DNA of 10,844 nt from Gemmatimonadota bacterium. Lineage in GTDB: Bacteria; Gemmatimonadota; Gemmatimonadetes; Palauibacterales; Palauibacteraceae. This document shows, in pieces, positions 6,344 through 10,844 of the stretch. Position 1 is the first letter of the stretch. Each line of letters starts with the position of its first letter. Under the pieces are notes generated by a model, which saw nothing but the letters and a program-made list of their open reading frames with translations, was not told the origin of the DNA and made no database searches. The stretch lies in NCBI GenBank assembly GCA_023554435.1, contig JAMJQV010000155.1:1-10844 (forward strand), given 5' to 3'. A program made the position numbers and the translations under genes.

Positions 6344-7051
6344 CTACAGTCCCACCGTAGCCGGCGCGGTCGCCTGGGCGGCCTTGAGCCGGAACAGCAG
6401 CTGACTGGATTCCAGTCCTTCGTCGATGATCTCTACTTCCGTCGGATCGCCCGTCCTCAGCTGTACGATCTGTGCCAGCACCAGCTCCAGGTCGCTCAGC
6501 AGCCTCCTGAGCTCCGGATCGCCGCCGGCGGGTGAATCGAGCAACAACCGCGTGTCGGTCAGAAGCCGTTTCGACCACGTTCCGATGTCCGCGTCGTTCA
6601 GCTGATCCGAGCGGGCATCCACCCGGAACATCGTCAGGAACGTCTCGGTGCGGTTGAGATGCCGGGCCGCGGCGAACCGGTACGATCGTGGCACCGCGTC
6701 CGTAGCCCCGTCGGGTGTCCCTTTTGGGGTCACCCCGTCCACGGCTACCGGTACTTCGGAACTTCCGTCGGCCACCGTCGTGGCCGGATCCGGACCTACC
6801 AGCGTTCCGCGGCCCAGGACCACGCCGATCACCAGCGCCGCCGCGACCGCCGCCCACCACGGCTGGGGCCGGATGCGCCGGATCGGTACCACGTCGGCGG
6901 CCCGCGCCGCCTGGATCACGGCCCACATATCGTCGCGTGGGGTCTCGGGCGGCGTGTGGTACGACTCTCTCGCTACCTTCGCCACACCCGCGTCGAAGCG
7001 GTCGGCCACGGTCTCGTCCAGTTCGGTGTCGTTCTGATTCTGGTCGTTCAT
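6344..7051 (-). CDS. Single-pass membrane protein, putative anti-sigma factor
   Basis: A 235-residue protein. Its ATG at 7051 overlaps the sigma-factor stop as ATGA, which fixes the start and suggests translational coupling. The N-terminal 60 residues are acidic and polar and would be cytosolic (PPETPRDDMWAVIQAAR, then a basic RRIRP stop). One membrane helix follows at about 65-83 (WWAAVAAALVIGVVLG). The C-terminal part (about 85-235) would be periplasmic: first a Thr/Val/Gly-rich linker, then helices (HLNRTETFLTMF, LRRLLSDLELVLAQIVQL). Position and topology are those of a membrane anti-sigma factor that holds its ECF sigma until an envelope signal releases it. The zinc-binding HxxxCxxC motif of many anti-sigma domains is absent: there is no Cys in the N-terminal part. 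The anti-sigma role is therefore inferred from context. Confidence 0.75.
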   Translation of the reverse strand: MNDQNQNDTELDETVADRFDAGVAKVARESYHTPPETPRDDMWAVIQAARAADVVPIRRIRPQPWWAAVAAALVIGVVLGRGTLVGPDPATTVADGSSEVPVAVDGVTPKGTPDGATDAVPRSYRFAAARHLNRTETFLTMFRVDARSDQLNDADIGTWSKRLLTDTRLLLDSPAGGDPELRRLLSDLELVLAQIVQLRTGDPTEVEIIDEGLESSQLLFRLKAAQATAPATVGL

Positions 7052-7665
7052 GCCACTACTTCCTCCGCGAAGTCCGCGAGTTCGACGCGAAGCTTCGCCC
7101 TGGCCCGTGAGAGCTGGGCCTTCGACGTACCGGTCGCGACGCCCAGTGCGCCGGCGATCTCGTCGTGTGTGTATCCCTCGATATCGTGCATCACGAAGAC
7201 GGTCCGGTACCCGTCGGGCAGGCCGTCCACGGCCTGCTGAAGTCGATCGCGCAGGTCGGGCTCGGCGCGGGGCTTCTCGCCCGCCACCGCCCTGGCCTTC
7301 TCGAGATCGAATTCTGACGTCCGGAACTTCTTCACTTTTCTCAACCCGTTCAGGACCACTGAGGTCGTCACCGTGTGCATCCACGTGGACAGGGCCGAAT
7401 CGCCCCGAAACGTATGCAGCTTGTTGAAGGCGCGTATGAAGGCTTCCTGCGTGAAGTCCTGGGCCAGGGCTTCGTCACCCGTCATCCGGTACGCGAGCCG
7501 GTAGACCCGGTCCACGTGGGCGTCGTACAGGGCGCGTTCAGCCGCGGGGTCCCCCGCTCGCACCTTTGCCAGAAGCTGTGAGTCGTCCACTCGCTCGAGC
7601 TCTTCCTGTCGTCGCCCATTCGGCTTCCACCGGGCCTTCCCCGGCGCCTTCAACCGATCGGACAC
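7048..7665 (-). CDS. ECF (RpoE-like) RNA polymerase sigma factor
   Basis: A 205-residue group 4 sigma factor. Region 2 (about 30-110) includes the core-binding and -10 recognition helices: RVYRLAYRMTGDEALAQDFTQEAFIRAF, here split as residues 53-62 and 63-80, then FRGDSALSTWMHTV (86-99). After a charged linker, region 4 (about 138-195) has LPDGYRTVFVMHDIEGYTHD and the helix-turn-helix around EIAGALGVATGTSKAQLSRA, which contacts the -35 element. There is no region 1 or 3 and no extra C-terminal domain. The start is GTG at 7665 with AAAGG 5 nt upstream; an in-frame GTG near 7593 would remove a basic N-terminal extension of about 25 residues. It is the first gene of the four-gene minus-strand operon, transcribed divergently from the ribbon-helix-helix gene. 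Self-activation is common in the family, but no clear ECF promoter was found. Confidence 0.93.
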   Translation of the reverse strand: MSDRLKAPGKARWKPNGRRQEELERVDDSQLLAKVRAGDPAAERALYDAHVDRVYRLAYRMTGDEALAQDFTQEAFIRAFNKLHTFRGDSALSTWMHTVTTSVVLNGLRKVKKFRTSEFDLEKARAVAGEKPRAEPDLRDRLQQAVDGLPDGYRTVFVMHDIEGYTHDEIAGALGVATGTSKAQLSRARAKLRVELADFAEEVVA

Positions 7666-7726
7666 GACGACCTTTGAAACGGTTGCGTCAAGTTACCGCA
7701 GCCCGGCGGTTCGTTTCCATTCCACC

Positions 7727-7742
7727 CTCGTCCCAAGACGAG
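7727..7742. promoter_or_regulatory. Palindrome upstream of the sigma operon
   Basis: CTCGTC (7727-7732), 4-nt spacer, GACGAG (7737-7742): a perfect 6-bp inverted repeat, 62-77 bp upstream of the sigma-factor start and 74-89 bp upstream of the divergent ribbon-helix-helix gene. It is a possible operator for either gene. The short arms make chance occurrence possible. Confidence 0.25.
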
Positions 7743-7750
7743 CGCCCGCG

Positions 7751-7779
7751 TTGCGGACGACGCGTACCCCACGTATTAT
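7751..7779 (+). promoter_or_regulatory. Predicted promoter of the RHH/nucleotidyltransferase module
   Basis: TTGCGG (7751-7756) as -35 and TATTAT (7774-7779) as -10, with an exact 17-bp spacer. The predicted start of transcription is near 7786, giving a leader of about 30 nt before the ATG at 7816. The -10 lies inside the AT-rich repeat block 7774-7792 and next to the left arm of the inverted repeat described separately, so repressor binding there would block this promoter. Confidence 0.5.
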
Positions 7780-7811
7780 TAACTATTATTAATTCCTGCT
7801 TGATGGGGTAC
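7764..7811. promoter_or_regulatory. Operator-like repeats at the RHH gene promoter
   Basis: There are two nested repeat types. The outer one is a perfect 8-bp inverted repeat, GTACCCCA (7764-7771) and TGGGGTAC (7804-7811). Inside it are two tandem copies of TATTATTAA (7774-7782 and 7784-7792) spaced exactly 10 bp apart, about one helical turn. The block is strikingly AT-rich for this window. Ribbon-helix-helix repressors typically bind short repeats in tandem, so these are good candidate sites for autoregulation by the product of the 7816 gene. The right arm overlaps the probable ribosome-binding site (GGGG at 7805-7808), so in RNA the arms could also affect translation if transcription began further upstream. 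Confidence 0.5.
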
Positions 7812-7815
7812 CCGC

Positions 7816-8142
7816 ATGACGACCATTGTCTCCATATCGATACCGGTTGATCTCCGGGAAGAACTCGACGCACAGGCCGAGCGGCAGCAACGCTCTCGCA
7901 GCTTCGTCGTGGCGGAAGCAGTGCGCGAGTACCTGAGTCGCTGCGACCGTGCCGCATTCGAGGAAGCACGACTGCACACGCTGCGGGAAGGGCTGGCCCT
8001 GGAACCGGCCGCGCGGCTCAGGCTTGCGGACGAGCTGTGGCAGGAATTCGCACGGGGCAGCAGCGACTTTCGACCGTGGGCGGCGACGTTCCGTACGTTC
8101 GACGAGTTCGAGCGCTGGCGGCGCGAGGGGGAGGGACCGTGA
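7816..8142 (+). CDS. Ribbon-helix-helix (CopG-type) DNA-binding protein, putative antitoxin
   Basis: A 108-residue protein. Residues 1-42 form a ribbon-helix-helix domain: a short beta strand (TTIVSISIP), helix A (VDLREELDAQAERQ), a turn with RSRS, and helix B (FVVAEAVREYL). The C-terminal part holds a helical stretch (PAARLRLADELWQEF) and an aromatic-rich tail (DFRPWAATFRTFDEFERWRR) that could bind the partner protein, as antitoxin tails do. The start ATG at 7816 has GGGG 7 nt upstream. The stop overlaps the start of the nucleotidyltransferase gene as GTGA, so the two are translated together. The promoter carries repeats suited to self-repression. The antitoxin role is inferred from domain pairing and layout; a plain transcriptional regulator remains possible. 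Confidence 0.75.
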   Translation: MTTIVSISIPVDLREELDAQAERQQRSRSFVVAEAVREYLSRCDRAAFEEARLHTLREGLALEPAARLRLADELWQEFARGSSDFRPWAATFRTFDEFERWRREGEGP

Positions 8143-8600
8143 CCGCTCGCTCGAGGCTCGCCGAGGTGTGCGGGCTGCTCAATGAACGGGGGGTAGCGTA
8201 CGTCGTGGTCGGCGGGTTTGCCCTGGCCCTGCACGGAGTCATCCGGGCCACCAAGGACATCGACATCCTCATCGAACCGACCCTGGACAACGCACGGTGC
8301 GCGTTGCGGGCGCTCGAGGACCTGACCTGGGGCGTGTCGGGACAACTCGACCCGGCTGAGGTCATCGCGAATCCGATCACGGTCGTCGGTGACCAGCCGC
8401 GCGTCGACCTTCTCACCCTGGCGTGGAGCGTCCGCTACGCCGATGCGGCTCCGACCATGCAATGGATCGAAGTCGAGGGTGTGGAGATACCGGTCGTCGA
8501 CATCGACACGCTGATCCGCAGCAAGCAGACCCGCCGGCTTCAGGACCTGGCAGACGTGGAAAGCCTCGAGCGTCTGAAGCGCCTGATGGACGGCAGCTGA
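8139..8600 (+). CDS. Minimal nucleotidyltransferase, putative toxin or partner of the RHH protein
   Basis: A 153-residue protein starting at GTG 8139 within the upstream gene's stop (4-nt overlap); the frame is open further left but only inside the RHH gene. The nucleotidyltransferase core is visible: GGFALALHG at 25-33, TKDIDILI with the metal-binding pair D40 and D42, and a third carboxylate candidate D90 in PRVDLL. The tail KQTRRLQDLADVESLERL resembles the conserved end of AbiEii/DUF6036-like nucleotidyltransferases. Members of this fold transfer nucleotides to proteins, tRNA or small molecules; several act as toxins, others (MNT) as antitoxins. No HEPN partner is present here, only the RHH protein. 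The catalytic residues look intact, so activity is plausible; the substrate is unknown. Confidence 0.75.
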   Translation: MTARSRLAEVCGLLNERGVAYVVVGGFALALHGVIRATKDIDILIEPTLDNARCALRALEDLTWGVSGQLDPAEVIANPITVVGDQPRVDLLTLAWSVRYADAAPTMQWIEVEGVEIPVVDIDTLIRSKQTRRLQDLADVESLERLKRLMDGS

Positions 8601-8623
8601 GGCCGGTACTCCACCGACACCGA

Positions 8624-8652
8624 TTGGCAGCCTCCGCCGTCTCATCTAGTTT
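8624..8652 (+). promoter_or_regulatory. Predicted promoter of the NuoEF-like operon
   Basis: TTGGCA (8624-8629) as -35 and TAGTTT (8647-8652) as -10, with a 17-bp spacer, in the 95-nt gap after the nucleotidyltransferase gene. The predicted transcript would start near 8659 and give a leader of about 37 nt before the ATG at 8696. The match to the consensus is moderate. Confidence 0.4.
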
Positions 8653-8695
8653 GGGGCGTTGCGCATCCGGGAGGCCATCTCTATCACGGACGACC

Positions 8696-10324
8696 ATGAG
8701 CCTGATCCACGAGCTCGAAGCACTGCAGTCCGATCGGGGCTACCTCGAGAAGGACGACCTCCGCGATCTCGCGGCGCGCCTCTCCGTGCCCCAGTACCGT
8801 CTGCAGGAGCTGGTCTCCTTCTATCCGCACTTTCGTACCACGCCACCGGCGGCGATCGAGGTGGCGGTGTGCCGCGACATGAGCTGTCACCTGGCGGCAG
8901 CCGACGGGCTGGCCGGTCGGCTGAAGGCGGCGCTCGCAGACCGGGACGACGTGGAGGTCGAAGAAGCTTCGTGTCTCGGATGCTGCGAGAGAGCGCCGGG
9001 AGTTCGGATCAACGGAGTGCCCGTGCGCGCCTCGAACGTCGACGCCCTGGCCCAGGTGATCCGCGAGGGCGGGCCGAAGCGTGAGCTCAGGCCGCACCGG
9101 GCCTGGAAGACGGACCCGCACGGCGAAGCCGACAGCGCCTACGAAGGAATCCGGATGGCGCTCGCCCAGGCCGATCCTGACGAGGTGTCTCTCCAGCTGA
9201 TCGCCGATCTCGAGAAGAGCGGCCTGAGGGGGATGGGAGGCGCGGGCTTTCCCACCGGCCTGAAGTGGAAGCTGGTGCGCGCCGAGAAGGCGACCCCCAA
9301 GTACGTGGTATGCAACGCGGACGAGAGCGAACCGGGGACCTTCAAGGACCGGGTGATCCTGGAAGACCTTCCCTATCTCGTCATCGAGGGGATGATGCTG
9401 GCGGGCCTCGTCGTCGGGGCATCTCGCGGCATCGTCTACCTGCGCCACGAGTACGCGACCGCTCGCGCCGCCCTGCTGGAGGAGATCGAGCGCGCCCGGG
9501 ACATCGGCTGGTTGGGTGACGACATCCTGGGTAGCGGGTTCGACTTCGACGTGGACGTGTTCATCTCGCCGGGAGGGTACATCCTGGGCGAGGAGACCGC
9601 GCTCCTGGAGGCGCTCGAGGACCGACGCGGGGAGCCCCGCAACAAGCCGCCGTTCCCCGGGCAGAAGGGCCTGTACGGACAGCCCACCCTGATGAACAAC
9701 GTCGAGACGTTCGCGCATGCCGCCGCGATCGCCGGAGAGGGCGCGGATTGGTGGATGGGGCATGGGGTGAACGACTGCGCCGGCCTCAAGTTCGTGGCGG
9801 TGAGTGGCCACGTGGAGAAGCCCGGCGTATACGAGATCCCGATGGGGACCACGGTCGCCGACCTCATTGAGATCGCGGGGGGCGTGAGTGGCGGCCGGGC
9901 CCTGAAGGCCTTCGCGCCGGGCGGCGCCTCGTCTCTCTTCCTTCCGCCGGACCGGATCGACACGCCGATGGACTTCGCGGCCCTCGACGCGGCGGGAAGC
10001 ATGATGGGATCCGGCGCACTGGTCGTGGTCGCCGAAGGCACTCCTCTTCTGCCCCTGGCGGCCAACATCGTGCGCTTCTTCCGCAACGAGTCATGCGGGA
10101 AGTGCGTGCCGTGCCGGGACGGGACCCAGAAGGCGACTGCCCTTCTGGAGCGGGCGCAGGCCACCGGCGAAGCGATCGACATGGACGTCATCGACAAGCT
10201 CAACCTGCTGCTGACCGAGACCTCGATCTGCGGCCTGGGCTACGTGGCCCTCAACCCGCTGCTTTCGGTGGCCGAGCACTGGCCGGAAGAAGTACCGGGC
10301 GCCGGGACCGGGGGCGCGTCGTGA
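8696..10324 (+). CDS. NuoE-NuoF fusion, NADH-binding flavoprotein subunit of a redox complex
   Basis: A 542-residue protein starting at ATG 8696, with only a short GGA ribosome-binding element. The N-terminal NuoE part (about 1-130) has the helical VSFYPHF segment and the [2Fe-2S] ligands C59 and C64 (CRDMSC) and C93 and C97 (CLGCC). The NuoF part follows: FMN/NADH-binding glycine-rich motif GLRGMGGAGFPTG starting at 176, GGYILGEETALLEALE from 293, a SLBB-like segment (KPGVYEIPMGTTVADLI), and [4Fe-4S] ligands C467, C470 and C473 (CGKCVPC) plus C512 (SICGLG). It passes electrons between NAD(H), FMN and Fe-S clusters at the cytoplasmic side. Such fusions occur in NAD-linked formate dehydrogenases and in HoxF of NAD-reducing hydrogenases. 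The downstream ferredoxin-type gene fits a formate dehydrogenase-like complex best. All ligands are intact. The stop overlaps the next gene as GTGA. Confidence 0.9.
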   Translation: MSLIHELEALQSDRGYLEKDDLRDLAARLSVPQYRLQELVSFYPHFRTTPPAAIEVAVCRDMSCHLAAADGLAGRLKAALADRDDVEVEEASCLGCCERAPGVRINGVPVRASNVDALAQVIREGGPKRELRPHRAWKTDPHGEADSAYEGIRMALAQADPDEVSLQLIADLEKSGLRGMGGAGFPTGLKWKLVRAEKATPKYVVCNADESEPGTFKDRVILEDLPYLVIEGMMLAGLVVGASRGIVYLRHEYATARAALLEEIERARDIGWLGDDILGSGFDFDVDVFISPGGYILGEETALLEALEDRRGEPRNKPPFPGQKGLYGQPTLMNNVETFAHAAAIAGEGADWWMGHGVNDCAGLKFVAVSGHVEKPGVYEIPMGTTVADLIEIAGGVSGGRALKAFAPGGASSLFLPPDRIDTPMDFAALDAAGSMMGSGALVVVAEGTPLLPLAANIVRFFRNESCGKCVPCRDGTQKATALLERAQATGEAIDMDVIDKLNLLLTETSICGLGYVALNPLLSVAEHWPEEVPGAGTGGAS

Positions 10325-10713
10325 TCGCCCGGCAGGTCGTTCTCGCGTTCGGCTGGCTCGTGGTCGGGGTCGGCGGCTGGGTCGTGATCCAACCGGGCGG
10401 CCTCGTGGACTTCGCCGGCGTGTTCCTGAAACCGGACCGCCTGTGGCTCGTGATCGCGCTCCGGCTCGCCGTCGGCGCTCTCATGTGGGTAGCGGCGGTC
10501 GGGTCACGCACTCCGCGGACGCTCAGGGTTCTCGCAGCCTTGATGATCGTCTCTGGACTGTCTATCCCCGTGGTCGGTGTCGAGGGCGTGCGCTCTGTCG
10601 CGGATTGGGGCGCCGGGCTCCAGCCGATCGCGCTCCGACTGGTCGGGCTCGTCACGATCGGCTTCGGTGCCTTCATCGTCTGGTCCCTGTGGACGCGGAG
10701 AACCGAGTCATGA
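10321..10713 (+). CDS. Four-helix membrane protein of unknown function in the redox operon
   Basis: A 130-residue protein starting at GTG 10321, four bases inside the end of the NuoE-NuoF gene, and ending four bases inside the next gene (ATGA at 10710). Both overlaps argue that it is a real, coupled cistron. Four hydrophobic segments are visible at about 5-24, 41-60, 67-86 and 104-123, with an Arg-rich C-terminus (WTRRTES). There are no conserved His pairs suggestive of heme and no cysteine, so it is unlikely to be a cytochrome b subunit or to carry clusters. It may anchor the complex to the membrane or serve an unrelated transport role. I do not recognise a family. Confidence 0.7.
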   Translation: MIARQVVLAFGWLVVGVGGWVVIQPGGLVDFAGVFLKPDRLWLVIALRLAVGALMWVAAVGSRTPRTLRVLAALMIVSGLSIPVVGVEGVRSVADWGAGLQPIALRLVGLVTIGFGAFIVWSLWTRRTES

Positions 10714-10844
10714 GCGACGAGGGCGCTGTGGCCGGCACGATCCGCCTGACGATCGACAGCCGTGAGGTCGAGGTTCCGGCCGGCACCACGATCTGGGACG
10801 CGGCGCGAGCTGCCGGGGTCGAGATCCCGGTCCTGTGTCACGAT
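10710..10844 (+). CDS. N-terminus of [2Fe-2S] NuoG/formate dehydrogenase alpha-like protein (partial)
   Basis: The first 45 residues only; the gene continues past the right edge. After a short polar leader, the sequence TIRLTIDSREVEVPAGTTIW (10-29) and the following DAARAAGVEIPVLCHD form the start of a plant-type ferredoxin fold, with C43 as the first expected ligand of a [2Fe-2S] cluster. This N-terminus is shared by NuoG, the alpha subunit of NAD-linked formate dehydrogenases and HoxU. The IPVLCHD form is, from memory, closest to formate dehydrogenase alpha-type molybdopterin oxidoreductases. The ATGA overlap with the membrane-protein gene puts it in the same operon as the NuoE-NuoF fusion. 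Whether a molybdopterin domain follows cannot be seen. Confidence 0.75.
   Translation, partial: MSDEGAVAGTIRLTIDSREVEVPAGTTIWDAARAAGVEIPVLCHD

Noticed and set aside
4844..6535. Long open frame of 563 codons on the plus strand opposite the larger HEAT gene.
   Set aside because: It is antisense to a protein with a signal peptide, good ribosome-binding site and clear HEAT repeats; its product is a low-complexity Leu/Arg/His mix with no motif. Long antisense frames are expected in GC-rich DNA.
7693..7718. GGAAAC and CGGTAA on the minus strand as an ECF-type promoter for the sigma operon.
   Set aside because: The spacer is only 14 nt and the -10 part is poor, so autoregulation by the sigma factor cannot be supported from this.
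8684..9811. Open frame of 375 codons on the minus strand opposite the NuoE-NuoF fusion.
   Set aside because: The opposite strand encodes an intact flavoprotein with all cofactor ligands; the antisense product has no recognisable domain.

Overview
The window is GC-rich, densely packed bacterial DNA of chromosomal type. There are no rRNA, tRNA, CRISPR or insertion-sequence signals. The gene content suits a Gram-negative, environmental, probably Gemmatimonadota-like bacterium: an outer-membrane beta-barrel protein, an ECF sigma/anti-sigma pair followed by exported HEAT-repeat proteins, a NuoE-NuoF fusion, frequent GTG starts and many 1-4 nt gene overlaps. This taxonomic guess is an inference from gene style, not from a marker gene.

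Layout, left to right. Positions 1-1130 hold the 3' end of nadA (quinolinate synthase) and an overlapping exported polysaccharide deacetylase, both on the plus strand. Positions 1153-2333 (minus) hold an Lrp/AsnC-type regulator and, overlapping its stop codon, a family 5 (UDGb-type) Fe-S uracil-DNA glycosylase. A 204-nt divergent intergenic region with a perfect 7-bp palindrome separates these from a plus-strand outer-membrane protein resembling DUF1207 (2538-3461). A short membrane-anchored protein with a single RCC1 repeat follows (3495-3887) and looks like a truncated relative of longer RCC1 proteins.

Positions 3895-7665 (minus) form one apparent operon, in transcription order: ECF sigma factor, ATGA-overlapped single-pass anti-sigma-like protein, large secreted TPR/coiled-coil/HEAT protein, and a smaller paralogous secreted HEAT protein with a two-cysteine N-terminal domain. 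A plausible reading is that the sigma factor and its membrane regulator control, or are controlled by, the exported HEAT scaffold proteins. This operon is the best candidate for an undescribed system here.

Divergent from it, 7816-8600 holds a two-gene module: a ribbon-helix-helix protein and a GTGA-overlapped minimal nucleotidyltransferase. It is preceded by an unusually AT-rich promoter with tandem 9-bp repeats inside an 8-bp inverted repeat, an arrangement typical of self-regulated toxin-antitoxin loci.

From 8696 to the right edge is the start of a respiratory or redox operon: a NuoE-NuoF fusion (NADH/FMN/Fe-S diaphorase subunit), an overlapping four-helix membrane protein of unknown function, and the N-terminus of a [2Fe-2S] NuoG/FdhA-like protein that runs out of the window. 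The most likely identity is an NAD-linked formate dehydrogenase-like complex; a hydrogenase diaphorase or variant complex I module cannot be excluded from this window.
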